64,000 bases of DNA, from contig JAEZKC010000106.1 of NCBI GenBank assembly GCA_023436205.1, positions 186,001 through 250,000 of the forward strand, read 5' to 3'. Below the pieces are notes generated by a model, which was not told the DNA's origin, did no database searches, and saw nothing but the letters and a program-made list of their open reading frames with translations. The position numbers and the translations under genes are program-made. Below, one piece after another: positions 9,535-18,801 of this stretch; positions within the stretch are counted from its first letter, which is position 1, and every line of letters starts with the position of its first letter. The DNA is from Fibrobacterota bacterium. Its GTDB lineage: Bacteria; Fibrobacterota; Chitinivibrionia; Chitinivibrionales; Chitinispirillaceae.

Positions 9535-10528
9535 AATTCACCCAGTACTTTTTGATTACCTCTTCTGCCGGTTTTCCATGGGGCGTATAATCTCCATTGA
9601 GAGGTCCCCCCACATTTCCCAATTCCCATTGCCACCAGAAAACACCATTTATTTTGGGGAAAGAGGAAACTTGAGAGAGAAGGCTCTCATAACAGCACGC
9701 TTGCAACTGTAAATTAATTTGTCCAGTATAGCTCCAGTCCCCGGGATTCTGTGCTGTACCATCCATGCTTCGGAAACCGGTCTCGGTGATTAGCACCGGT
9801 TTCTTTTGATAAATTGAGAACTGCTCGAGCAAATTAAGCCAATAGTTCCATGACTGGAAAATCTGCTCATCCGATGCCGATCCATTGTCGAGATTAAGCC
9901 AGCAGTTGACTCCAATATAGTCAAGCTTACTCCAGATCCTAAGTTCAAGGAAGTGATTGTATGAGGAAGCGTAGGTGAGTTTTCCGCTGAAAACGGTACG
10001 TAGTGTATCAATCATTGAAATGAAGAGAGGATTTTCTGCTATGTTATCCAGTTCTGTCCCAATTACAAGCAATGAAAGCTGTTGTTGCTCAGAAATCTTT
10101 GCATACTTGACCATAAGCTCCCGATAGTGCTTGAACCATGTCGGTATATTGACAGGCTCTATTCTGAAGCGTGGCTCACCATCAAGGCAATCGACATGAG
10201 GTTTCAGGGAAACTGAAAATCCGGAGCTTTTGGCCAGCTGTATGGCAGAGATAAGATCTTCGTCAGTAATGGTTTCTTTTGTGGTAAAAATGGAATCTGA
10301 ATAAATGTGTTTTTGAAAAGTGTAGGGGGTCAAGAATAGGCTTTGAATACCAATGGTTTTGAGTTGTGCAAGATTCTCTGAAAAATCGCTTTCGGTGAAG
10401 CGGTTTCGAGAATGCATGAAGAAGATATTTATTCCTCTGTTGAAATCAGGAGAAAGGGAAGGTGGATCACTGCAGGCGGCAAACAGGCATAGTAAAATAG
10501 AAGAGGTCAGAAATAGTTTATCGAGCAT
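9527..10528 (-). CDS. GH113-like glycoside hydrolase lipoprotein
   Basis: 333 residues with a lipoprotein signal (LFAAC, C19). The mature part is a TIM-barrel with the GH113/GH-A pattern: IGTELDN (E159, likely acid/base), LITETGFRS (E249, likely nucleophile) and a terminal WWQWE segment. GH113 enzymes are beta-mannanases, and related proteins of this shape are common in Bacteroidota-like genomes; substrate specificity here is inferred. It would be tethered to the inner or outer membrane. It starts 5 bases after the CsgG-like/LamG gene and overlaps the small barrel gene, so the three are probably co-transcribed. Confidence 0.75.
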   Translation of the reverse strand: MLDKLFLTSSILLCLFAACSDPPSLSPDFNRGINIFFMHSRNRFTESDFSENLAQLKTIGIQSLFLTPYTFQKHIYSDSIFTTKETITDEDLISAIQLAKSSGFSVSLKPHVDCLDGEPRFRIEPVNIPTWFKHYRELMVKYAKISEQQQLSLLVIGTELDNIAENPLFISMIDTLRTVFSGKLTYASSYNHFLELRIWSKLDYIGVNCWLNLDNGSASDEQIFQSWNYWLNLLEQFSIYQKKPVLITETGFRSMDGTAQNPGDWSYTGQINLQLQACCYESLLSQVSSFPKINGVFWWQWELGNVGGPLNGDYTPHGKPAEEVIKKYWVNYE

Positions 10529-10533
10529 GGAGT

Positions 10534-11751
10534 TTAGTATCTGTCTATGTTTGAGATATGTAACTCATCTATTAAACCTTCAAAGTAGTAGCTTTTTGAA
10601 CGATCATAGATGCCAATGCCATCCATACAGCACCATTCTTTATAGCCGACATAGAACGTACCGAACTTCTCAATGTCTCTTTTATCAAGCTGGTAATCTG
10701 AGAAATCCTGTTTTTGAGCTACAAGTTCATCATTAACAAACAATCTAAGCCCCTTGGGACCCCAAGTCCCGGAGATCTTGTACCACTGAAGTGGTTTGAA
10801 AACAACAGAAGCGTTCACAAAGATGTGTTTGTTATCCTGATTTTTCTGGAAATAGAGAGTGCCTTCTTTGTAGAGAAAATGTGCTCTCGCTCCGCGGTTG
10901 CCGAAAAGCGAATAGATAAAGTTTGGGTTGAACATTGAAGAGGGCTGCAGAAAAAATTCTACTGTCCCTTCAGCAGTTTTATCCTGGATGATAGATCCGA
11001 GTTCGGCGTAGGCACCATGACTGCACTTGATGGCCTTACCTTTGAAACCATCGACCAGAGATGCCCCATTTAGAATGCATGTAAAGTTCTCTTTATTACC
11101 GGTTGGGCCCTTTTCGACACTATCGAACGTAAAAATAGCAATAGTGTGGTGATCTGTTTTCCTCGGCACTAGATTTAATTTTACAACAGGTTCTTCTTTT
11201 AAAGAGTTATCAATTGTCTGATGATTTTCAGATCTTTTTGTTAACTCAACAGTTTCTTCTTTATCTAAAGGTTTTCCTGATATCTGCAGTGCCATTTTTC
11301 TGGCAGATGTCGGGATCACATCTGTAAGAATCTCTTTTAGGTTACCTTCTCTGTCTTCTGATATCGTAAAGAGAATTTCTCCAGTTTGAATATTGATAAA
11401 TCTAAGGCTAACTGAGTACAAATCGGAAATTTTACCCACAGAACCCGCAACAATGTCCTCCACACCAAGCAGCTGGCCAACTTCTACAAGGCAGGAAGCT
11501 TCATCGCAGGCACCTGAAGTCTGGAAGCCTTGTTCCTTTAAAATGGAAACCATTTCAGCTCTTTCCATAACTCTGAAAGTACTTGTATTAACCAGCTCGG
11601 CTCTAAGGCGATCGGAAAGGATCGCCGCTTCTTCTTGTGAAATCCCTCGTCCTGTCAAATCGTTTACCGCGATTTTGATTCTAATATCTTTTTCACCAGC
11701 GGACACCAGTTGCAGGAATGCAGCTAGAATGATGAAGCAGTATCTATTCAT
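10534..11751 (-). CDS. CsgG/LpoB-like periplasmic protein with C-terminal LamG domain
   Basis: 405 residues. A signal peptide (to about residue 18) is followed by a CsgG/FlgO-type domain (about 22-165): IAVNDLTGRGIS, VMERAEMVSIL, then the recurrent ACDEASCLVEVGQLLGVEDI and SVGKISDLYSVSLRFINI patterns. A linker leads to a concanavalin A-like/LamG region (about 205-405) with strand patterns such as GTWGPKGLRLFVNDE and a closing FEGLIDELHISN. CsgG-like domains usually act in outer-membrane assemblies and LamG domains bind glycans, so the protein may link envelope and polysaccharide. It is first in the operon with the GH113-like lipoprotein. Confidence 0.7.
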   Translation of the reverse strand: MNRYCFIILAAFLQLVSAGEKDIRIKIAVNDLTGRGISQEEAAILSDRLRAELVNTSTFRVMERAEMVSILKEQGFQTSGACDEASCLVEVGQLLGVEDIVAGSVGKISDLYSVSLRFINIQTGEILFTISEDREGNLKEILTDVIPTSARKMALQISGKPLDKEETVELTKRSENHQTIDNSLKEEPVVKLNLVPRKTDHHTIAIFTFDSVEKGPTGNKENFTCILNGASLVDGFKGKAIKCSHGAYAELGSIIQDKTAEGTVEFFLQPSSMFNPNFIYSLFGNRGARAHFLYKEGTLYFQKNQDNKHIFVNASVVFKPLQWYKISGTWGPKGLRLFVNDELVAQKQDFSDYQLDKRDIEKFGTFYVGYKEWCCMDGIGIYDRSKSYYFEGLIDELHISNIDRY

Positions 11752-11781
11752 TTAAACACCTTGACTAATGATTGAACTTTA

Positions 11782-13173
11782 TTACTTAACAATCTTTGCC
11801 GGTTTTGAGACTGCCGCATCCTCAAGTGTCTTTTCCATTTCCTTATTTTTGATACCCTTTTTCAGGTAAATTCTTGATTCAGAAGCGACAACACCACTGA
11901 GAAAAATCAACGAAATAAGGTTGGGCACTGCCATGAGTATATTGGCAATATCGGCAAAGCTCCATACTGCATTACTTTTAGCAACTGCCCCGATCAGAAC
12001 AGCTGCCACCCATAGATAGCGGTATGGTTTAATAACTTTCTGCCCGAAAAGGTACTCAACAGCTTTTTCACCATAATAAGACCACCCTAGAATTGTGGAA
12101 AAGACAAAAGTAAGCAGTCCGAAAGTGAGCATGTAAGGACCGATACCCGGGAGAGTATCAAAAGCTGCCCTACTGAGAGCTTCTCCTTTAAGGCCTTGGG
12201 CCCAGGCGTTTGATGAAACCAGGACTATTCCGGTGAACGCGCAGACAACCACTGTATCCCAGAATGTACCTGTTGCCGAAACCAGTGCCTGACGTGCAGG
12301 ATTACTGGTGCGGGCAGCAGCGGCTACAATGGGTGCGCTACCCATTCCTGATTCGTTTGAAAAGAGGCCTCGTGACACTCCAAAGCGTAGAGCTTGACGC
12401 ATCGTGGCACCCAGAAATCCACCTATGGCGGCCTGTCCAGTAAAAGCACTGGAGACGATCAGCTTTATTGCGGGGATAATCTGGTCATGTCTGATAACCA
12501 GAATCACTATACAGCTTAAAATGTAGACCGCAGCCATGAATGGCACCAGTTTCTCGCATGTGCGGGAAATTGATTTGATTCCCCCCAGAATTACAAGGGC
12601 GGTAAACACTGTGAGAGCGAGTCCGGTAAAAAGAGGAGAAATGCCCGTGTTTTCTTTGATCATATTGGCAATGGCATTAGACTGCACCATGTTGCCGATA
12701 CCGAAAGCCGCGATAGCCGTAAAAAGGGCAAAAAGAAGCCCCAGCGGTTTGCTTTTAAGCCCGCGTTCAAGAACATACATCGGGCCACCAGCCATCTGAC
12801 CATTCGGAAGAGTGATTCGATATTTAACTGAAAGGAATGCTTCTGCGTATTTTGTGGCGATACCGAAAACCCCGGTGAGCCACATCCACAGAACAGCTCC
12901 GGGTCCACCCGCTGCAACGGCGGTAGCCACACCTACGATGTTTCCAGTTCCGATCGTGGCTGCCAGGGCGGTTGCAAGTGCACCGAAATGGCTGATGTCC
13001 CCAGCTCCTTCAGGGCGTTTTTCCAAGGATAGCTTGATTCCCTTAAAGATGAAGCGCTGTATCAAACCAAGTCTGAATGTCAAAAAAAGGTGAGTTCCCA
13101 TGAGCAGGAACAGCATTGGGGGTCCCCATAGAAAACTGTTTATCTGTTCAAGCGAGTTATTTAGCCAGTCCAT
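11782..13173 (-). CDS. Alanine/glycine:cation symporter (AGCS, AlsT family)
   Basis: 463 residues with about 11 membrane segments. Family signatures are clear: GDISHFGALATALAATIGTGNIVGVATA near the N terminus (split here as GDISHFGALATAL and AATIGTGNIVG), ESGMGSAPI, and GGPMYVLERGL. It imports D/L-alanine or glycine with Na+ across the inner membrane. GGAGG lies 4 bases before the ATG. Monocistronic on present evidence, with the upstream 160 bases free for a promoter; no glycine riboswitch-like structure was recognised. Confidence 0.93.
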   Translation of the reverse strand: MDWLNNSLEQINSFLWGPPMLFLLMGTHLFLTFRLGLIQRFIFKGIKLSLEKRPEGAGDISHFGALATALAATIGTGNIVGVATAVAAGGPGAVLWMWLTGVFGIATKYAEAFLSVKYRITLPNGQMAGGPMYVLERGLKSKPLGLLFALFTAIAAFGIGNMVQSNAIANMIKENTGISPLFTGLALTVFTALVILGGIKSISRTCEKLVPFMAAVYILSCIVILVIRHDQIIPAIKLIVSSAFTGQAAIGGFLGATMRQALRFGVSRGLFSNESGMGSAPIVAAAARTSNPARQALVSATGTFWDTVVVCAFTGIVLVSSNAWAQGLKGEALSRAAFDTLPGIGPYMLTFGLLTFVFSTILGWSYYGEKAVEYLFGQKVIKPYRYLWVAAVLIGAVAKSNAVWSFADIANILMAVPNLISLIFLSGVVASESRIYLKKGIKNKEMEKTLEDAAVSKPAKIVK

Positions 13174-13339
13174 TTTACCTCCAAAATTTCAGGGGCTTAG
13201 CTTGAAAATTCCAGACTTGACTTGACCGTCTGCCGCAAGCTATTATCTTTAATGATATAAGTATAATTCTATCCACTTTAGACCTGCATTATCTTCAGAT
13301 AAAAATTCTGTTGGATGTAGCAAAAAAACAGGAAACAAA

Positions 13340-13492
13340 ATGGCTCTTCAAACTTTTTTCATATCAAAACTGTTACTTGCAGGCCTGGCAGCTGTTCTTT
13401 TTTTCCAGGGATGCTCCAATTACACAGTTCGTCATTACCTGGAACCTAATCCATCAGCCAATATCGAGAGTGATTCATCCCAGGTTAAGTGA
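13340..13492 (+). CDS. Small lipoprotein, 50 residues
   Basis: An ATG at 13340 with AGGAAA six bases upstream opens 50 codons ending in TGA at 13490-13492. The peptide starts MALQTFFISKLLLAG, continues with a hydrophobic stretch and reaches LFFQGC, a good lipobox with Cys25; the remaining 25 residues are polar (YTVRHYLEPNPSANIES). The last 18 bases overlap, convergently, the 3' end of the flavoprotein gene. A longer overlapping frame from 13311 has no such features. Function unknown; presumably membrane-anchored in the envelope. Confidence 0.6.
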   Translation: MALQTFFISKLLLAGLAAVLFFQGCSNYTVRHYLEPNPSANIESDSSQVK

Positions 13493-14764
13493 TTCAGGTT
13501 TTTCTGATGACATGATTGCAGCGTTTTTGCCGGCCAAACGACCACTTGAGAAGGCCCACTGCAAATTGTAACCCCCACAGGGACCATCTACATCAAGAAC
13601 CTCACCACAGAGGAACAGCTTTTCGTTCTTTCTGCTTTGCATCGTGCGTGGATTTACCTCCGAGCACTCAACACCACCTGTGGTTACCATTGCCTTTTGG
13701 AATCCTTCAACCGAAATAACCGGAAGCGGTATACCTCTTGACAGTAAGTTGGTTATTCGTTGACGTTGTTGCTTGTTAAAATCGGCAGCTCTCGTTTTTT
13801 CATTGAGGTTACAAAGAAAAAGCAAGGCCTTTGCCAAACGTGAAGGAAAAAAGGTGGAAAGTAAAGTTCCAATGCTTTTACTCCCCTCTTTTTGCTGCCA
13901 TGTTACAAACAGATTGGTCCAGATCTGATCATTTTTCCCGGGATCTGGTATTAAAGACAATGTACACTGCTTTCTTTCAGATAACGCTCTGGAAACCCAT
14001 GTTGAAATATCAAGTACTGCGGGTCCTGAAATTCCAGTATGTGTAAAGAGAAAGTCTCCTCTTGTCCGGGTAATAATGCTGTTCTCGCATTTTAAAACAA
14101 GTTCGACTGATGATAATGAGAGCCCAACGCACATTTGAGGTAAACTGCTTTGAACATGAACTGGCGAAAGGGCTGGCAGAGGCGCTATTATCGAATGCCC
14201 GATGGATTGGGCCAGTTCGTAACCGGAATCTCCACCTCCAATGCCAGGGTAGCTCTTTCCTCCGCAGGCCAGAATCAAAGCTTTTGATCTGAATGATTGA
14301 TCACCTTTGGCTTTAACAATCCACGCGTTATCCTGAAAGGCAATCGATTCAACAGATTCACCAGTTTTAATCTTTACTGACAGTTTACTGCACATATCCT
14401 GTAATGTTTGCAGTACATCTCGAGATTTTTGAGATGTGGGAAAAATATGGAAACCGTCCGGAGAAAAAGTTTGTAAACCATTGTCTTCGAAAAAGGACAT
14501 CAAGTCTTTAGACGTGAAGTCTGCAAGGGCATGTTTTACAAAAGATGATCGGGTGCCAAATGATTTAGAGAGGATTTGTAAGGATGCTTTATTGGTTAGA
14601 TTGCACCGTCCTCCACCGGAAACGAGGATTTTATTTCCCGGTCTATCCATCTTTTCAAGCAGGAGCACATTGGCTCCGTTTTGTGCTGCCGTAATGGAGG
14701 CCATCAATCCTGATGGACCTCCGCCAATAGTTATTAAGTCATAATATGAGGTTTCTGTGATCAT
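13475..14764 (-). CDS. NAD(P)/FAD-dependent oxidoreductase, BaiN/HI0933 family
   Basis: 429 residues. The N terminus carries the FAD dinucleotide-binding motif ITIGGGPSGLMASITAA, then LVSGGGRCNLTNK, which is typical of the HI0933/YhiN/BaiN family, and the C terminus ends with CGEVLDVDGPCGGYNLQWAF. Full length for the family. It is a cytosolic flavoprotein; members reduce aromatic or bile-acid intermediates, but for most the substrate is unknown. It starts 5 bases after the lipoprotein gene downstream of the TonB-dependent receptor, so it may be co-transcribed with them although a functional link is not obvious. Confidence 0.9.
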   Translation of the reverse strand: MITETSYYDLITIGGGPSGLMASITAAQNGANVLLLEKMDRPGNKILVSGGGRCNLTNKASLQILSKSFGTRSSFVKHALADFTSKDLMSFFEDNGLQTFSPDGFHIFPTSQKSRDVLQTLQDMCSKLSVKIKTGESVESIAFQDNAWIVKAKGDQSFRSKALILACGGKSYPGIGGGDSGYELAQSIGHSIIAPLPALSPVHVQSSLPQMCVGLSLSSVELVLKCENSIITRTRGDFLFTHTGISGPAVLDISTWVSRALSERKQCTLSLIPDPGKNDQIWTNLFVTWQQKEGSKSIGTLLSTFFPSRLAKALLFLCNLNEKTRAADFNKQQRQRITNLLSRGIPLPVISVEGFQKAMVTTGGVECSEVNPRTMQSRKNEKLFLCGEVLDVDGPCGGYNLQWAFSSGRLAGKNAAIMSSEKPESLNLG

Positions 14765-14769
14765 TGCAG

Positions 14770-15915
14770 TTAAAAATAACCCGGTACATATTCGAAAGTT
14801 GCATGGAACTCGGCAAGAGTTGACCCGGATGGGCGAAATGTTTCGTTTGTTGAATTGTCAAAAACTTGCAACCAGCAGGTTAAATCGGTTATTTGTGGGT
14901 TTAAAGGTGGATAAAGGGTACCGATAAGGCTACCATCGCTTTGAACGGCAGCCCATTTTGTATAATTTACATGTTGAATAGGATCCTTTAGGAACCAGAG
15001 GCAGTTATGCTGTTCAAGTATGGTATTCCCATCAAGAGTGATAGTTTCATCTAAATCTCCTGTAAAGGCTGCAATGAAATAAGTATAGCCCTTAGCCACT
15101 GGAATTGTTGCTATTGAGCTTGTTTCATCACGTCCATAGAGTTTAATAAACTCATACTCATACTTTTCAGAATCGAAGCGAAGGATATTCTGTCCTTTCA
15201 CTTTATAAACACCAATCGAATCGATTCTCGGATTTCTGTTTACAGGGACAAACTGTGCGGATGAGAAAAGGTTGTTATAACGGATTGTAAATGTACTGCT
15301 GGTGACGTATTCTCCGGGGATGGAAGCCTTGATACAGGCCCGAACGGTAAGGAGTTGGAGCAGTTGTGGAAGCATCTCTTGCAATGTGGAATCCTCAGGC
15401 AGTTGAGGGAGAGAGGCATAGGTCTCCACAAGATTGATAAGGTCACTTTTTTTCAATGACGTTAATTCTTCAGGCAGTTGGTCTTTCAAAGCTTCCGGGA
15501 CCATGCTCAATATATTTTCAGGAATGGCTGTACTGTTTCTGATTGCGTTTTCGGGAATTTTGAATCGGAAAGCAAGTGACTGTGTGTTATCCGAAAAAGA
15601 GAAATCTACCGGAATTCGATTAAGCGGTATGAAATTGATGGCTGTATCGGAGCCATAGTCATTAATATAGACCTGGTAAGAAATTTTCCAGTCAATGGTA
15701 TTCAAGTCTAACTGTTTGCCGGCAAAAACAGCCTTAACAGTAACAGAATCGCCGGGAGCAGCATCAACAGGTTCGTATATGAAATCAAGCAGGCGGACTT
15801 CACTTGCAGCAATTCGATCATAGGATGTGGGAAAACTGGTGCAGTTTAGAATTCCAGTAACTATCGAAAGTAAACCGGTGGTAAGTATGCATTTAAAGAA
15901 ACTGTTTTGATTCAT
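14770..15915 (-). CDS. Lipoprotein encoded with the TonB-dependent receptor
   Basis: 381 residues with a lipoprotein signal (LSIVTGILNC, C25). The mature protein contains beta-rich stretches and an acidic helical insert of Leu/Pro-rich repeats around residues 145-190. No known domain is recognised. Only one base separates its start from the stop of the TonB-dependent receptor gene, so the two are almost certainly translated from one message. By analogy with SusC/SusD-type pairs it may be an accessory surface lipoprotein of the receptor, but the sequence does not look like SusD. CGGAG precedes the ATG. Confidence 0.6.
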   Translation of the reverse strand: MNQNSFFKCILTTGLLSIVTGILNCTSFPTSYDRIAASEVRLLDFIYEPVDAAPGDSVTVKAVFAGKQLDLNTIDWKISYQVYINDYGSDTAINFIPLNRIPVDFSFSDNTQSLAFRFKIPENAIRNSTAIPENILSMVPEALKDQLPEELTSLKKSDLINLVETYASLPQLPEDSTLQEMLPQLLQLLTVRACIKASIPGEYVTSSTFTIRYNNLFSSAQFVPVNRNPRIDSIGVYKVKGQNILRFDSEKYEYEFIKLYGRDETSSIATIPVAKGYTYFIAAFTGDLDETITLDGNTILEQHNCLWFLKDPIQHVNYTKWAAVQSDGSLIGTLYPPLNPQITDLTCWLQVFDNSTNETFRPSGSTLAEFHATFEYVPGYF

Positions 15916-15916
15916 T

Positions 15917-18724
15917 TTAAAACTCCGTTTTACAGCCGAAGGAGAGCATGGGAATCATGGAAAAAACGCTCTTGTCCGTATAGTTATAATTGTAAATTTG
16001 GAATTCAGGGCTTTTATAGAAGACCCAGCTTATGTTTTGCAGGTCAAGATAGGTTGAGAACATCCACTTTTTAAACACCCATTTTTTATCGATTCTAACA
16101 TCTACTTGGAAAAAGGGATCGAGTCTGCCGGAATTTACATTCTCGTAAAGTGGTTTATAGTAGTGTCCATCTTCAATATACTCAAAACCGATTATCGGAG
16201 TTGTGGGTTTACCAGTAACATAGCGTGTGCGAACACCAAGATCCCATTCACCATTGAGGTGCCAGCTTCCAAGCAGCTGCAGGTTGTGGGTTTCATCCTG
16301 ATCATAAATAACGTATTTATGTTTTGCTTTGTCCCAGCGTTCGCTTCTGGACAAGGTGTAGGCAATCCATCCGAAAAACCGGTCGGTTCTGGCGCGCCTG
16401 AGCATGAGTTCGAGGCCATACATTCTTCCAATTTGATCGCTGTACCATTTTCTTTGATGATCGAGGTCGGGGTTGAAATCAGCTCCGCTTGCCATCCGAG
16501 GAATATCCCACTGCTTGTTGAAATAGGTCTGGAGATCGAGGCTGATTAGATCTGTAAATTTATGCTCGTAGCCGGCCACACATTGAGAAGCTTTAGTGGC
16601 AGGCATATCCGGTTCTCCCCAGGTGGGATGAATAACCTGCCCCATTGGCTGTGGAGTTTGGCTGTATGTTCCGGCAGCTCCTTTAAAGGTATTCCTTTCA
16701 TCATGTTTATATCGGGCATTGAGTCGCAAGGATGGTTCTCCGGAGTAGCCTTTTCGGTTGTTAAAAGAGGCGTAAGGCCAGAACTCGGGGAAGAGAGATC
16801 CGCTGTAGTCAAGCTCGGGAAAATAGTCGTATCTTACTCCGGGAATGAGTTGCAGTTTCTCAATTGGATTCCATTCCATATTGAGGTACGTTCCCACAAC
16901 TCCGAAAACCCATCCATTTGTAGTATCTCGCTTGAACTCGTTTTTAGCCGAGGGCATTATGAGTACCATACTATGATTAAGAAGATCAATATCGAGACCG
17001 GCGTTTACCGTTATCCGGTCAGATGCCTTGTAGCTTAATTGGTCGCGAATGTAAGACATGTAAGAGTGTTCTTCAATTTTCATCATTCCAAAAACCGAAA
17101 ACCGGTCACTTCCGTAAGTACCTGAAAGACGAAGAGAGTTCTGAAATCTATCGGAGATTCTGCTTTCGAGACCGGCTGAGAGCATGTGGAACATGGTTTT
17201 CATGGTGAAGTTTTCAGTTTGCTCACTCACCTCTTCAGAGCCGCCCCTGAAATCGGGAAAAAACACGCCCATGCTGTCCCGGGCTCCAAAAAGAGTAAAG
17301 AACAGATCATTGGACTTGTTCACATTCACATCTGTTCTAAGGAGATAATCCCAGTAAAAGGGAGCTACAGCGGCTTGATAGGTACTTGGGTCTGCATGAT
17401 CGAAATAGTAACTGAGAATATCTCCAATAAAATTTCTGCGGCCGGAGATTAAAATGGAGGTTTTTTCATTGATTGGACCCTCCATGAAAACTGCACCATC
17501 AATTGAATTAAAATCAAAATTTCCCTGAACGCGATCTGTTTTCGGTGCGCGTCCTCGCATTTCAATGACACCCGCCACGGCTCCTCCGTATCTTGTTGAG
17601 AAACCGCCCGGATAGAAATCCACAGCCTCTAGTCCCTCGGAGGGATAAACAGATTTCAGTCCGCCGAAATGGTAAAGAATCGGAATGCTGACCCCATCCA
17701 GGAAAAATTTGGAATCCCAGCTGGGGGCTCCTCGAACGACGATTTCTGAACCCAGAATTGAAGGACGCCCTACTCCGGGAAGAGCCTGAACCACCTTTAC
17801 TGCATCCCCGCCCAGTCCGGGGATTTTTTGAACTTCCATGACTGACAGTTCATGTCGGCTGACTTCCTTTTCCTCCACTTTACCGTAGACTGTTATCTCA
17901 AAGTCCGAGTAGTTGTTTTTTCTAACATAGTAAGAAGCTTTAAGTTCTTCACCCTTACTGATCTTTTCCCTGGTGAGGTAGTTTTCGTACCCGGAAACGG
18001 AAAGCTTGACTTCCAGAGAACAGCTGGGAAGAGACTGGAAGGAGAAGAAACCATTGGAATCGGTTAAAACCACCAGGCGGTCTTCTTCCAGAGATTGGTC
18101 TTCCATTTTCCCAATCTGCTCGAGATAAAGAGAAAAAGGCATATTCAGTGTAGTGTCGGATAGAGTATCGATGAATCGTAAAATGACCATGGCATCTGCA
18201 AGAGGTTTACGGGTGCCACGTTCAAGAACTTTTCCGCTGAAATTTATATATTTATCCGGTGTTCTGAGTACTTCCTTAAGATTAAAGCGGTATTCATATT
18301 GCAGCATGACCGCAACTGAATCACCATCGGCAATGGCAGGGGTGAAACGAAACTCAAGGGCAGCCTTAAGAGCGCTGCTGTCAAGAAGTGGATCGGCGCT
18401 TCTGCGGACTATGGTTCCACTGTCAACGGTTCCCGATTCATTTATAAGCAGCTCAAGCAGTACAGACCCTTCAACCCCTTTGCGAATACACTCCTGAGGA
18501 TACTCTGCCTCAACAAAGTCAATCAATTCAGGCATCTTCTCAAGTTTACCTTCAGCAGTTTCGTCATCCGATTCAACATCTTCCATTTCCATAAGCGCAT
18601 CTTGAGAAGTGGAGTCAATGACAGTGTCACTAGTGGCAACGGAATCCTGAGGTTCAGCGATTGTTGCACAAAGTAAGCTTGAAATAAGGATCAAAAAGGA
18701 TATCTTTGGCATTCTTTTCTCCAT
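15917..18724 (-). CDS. TonB-dependent receptor with N-terminal TonB-C-like domain
   Basis: 935 residues. Order: signal peptide (1-23), acidic Ser/Asp/Glu linker (24-65), a domain matching the TonB C-terminal fold (about 70-150; YPQECIRKGVEGSVLLELLI and LKAALEFRFTPA), a carboxypeptidase-regulatory/DUF4480-like domain (about 161-265), the plug (about 285-400; VVQALPGVGRPSILGSEIVV and FLDGVSIP) and a large beta-barrel ending in Phe. It should import a bulky ligand across the outer membrane using TonB energy. Carrying a TonB-C-like domain on the receptor itself is unusual. It heads a likely operon with the lipoprotein and BaiN-type flavoprotein. Confidence 0.88.
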   Translation of the reverse strand: MEKRMPKISFLILISSLLCATIAEPQDSVATSDTVIDSTSQDALMEMEDVESDDETAEGKLEKMPELIDFVEAEYPQECIRKGVEGSVLLELLINESGTVDSGTIVRRSADPLLDSSALKAALEFRFTPAIADGDSVAVMLQYEYRFNLKEVLRTPDKYINFSGKVLERGTRKPLADAMVILRFIDTLSDTTLNMPFSLYLEQIGKMEDQSLEEDRLVVLTDSNGFFSFQSLPSCSLEVKLSVSGYENYLTREKISKGEELKASYYVRKNNYSDFEITVYGKVEEKEVSRHELSVMEVQKIPGLGGDAVKVVQALPGVGRPSILGSEIVVRGAPSWDSKFFLDGVSIPILYHFGGLKSVYPSEGLEAVDFYPGGFSTRYGGAVAGVIEMRGRAPKTDRVQGNFDFNSIDGAVFMEGPINEKTSILISGRRNFIGDILSYYFDHADPSTYQAAVAPFYWDYLLRTDVNVNKSNDLFFTLFGARDSMGVFFPDFRGGSEEVSEQTENFTMKTMFHMLSAGLESRISDRFQNSLRLSGTYGSDRFSVFGMMKIEEHSYMSYIRDQLSYKASDRITVNAGLDIDLLNHSMVLIMPSAKNEFKRDTTNGWVFGVVGTYLNMEWNPIEKLQLIPGVRYDYFPELDYSGSLFPEFWPYASFNNRKGYSGEPSLRLNARYKHDERNTFKGAAGTYSQTPQPMGQVIHPTWGEPDMPATKASQCVAGYEHKFTDLISLDLQTYFNKQWDIPRMASGADFNPDLDHQRKWYSDQIGRMYGLELMLRRARTDRFFGWIAYTLSRSERWDKAKHKYVIYDQDETHNLQLLGSWHLNGEWDLGVRTRYVTGKPTTPIIGFEYIEDGHYYKPLYENVNSGRLDPFFQVDVRIDKKWVFKKWMFSTYLDLQNISWVFYKSPEFQIYNYNYTDKSVFSMIPMLSFGCKTEF

Positions 18725-18801
18725 AGATTCAACCGGAGGTCAGGGAAGCGAACATATCAGAGTAAAATAAATCGGGTAGTGCAAGGATAGAAAGAAATCC
18801 C

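Noticed and set aside
13311..13571. 86-residue plus-strand reading frame
   Set aside because: Overlaps the small lipoprotein frame at 13340, which has a ribosome binding site and lipobox; the longer frame has no recognisable features.
16106..16549. 147-residue plus-strand frame
   Set aside because: Lies wholly within the TonB-dependent receptor on the opposite strand.
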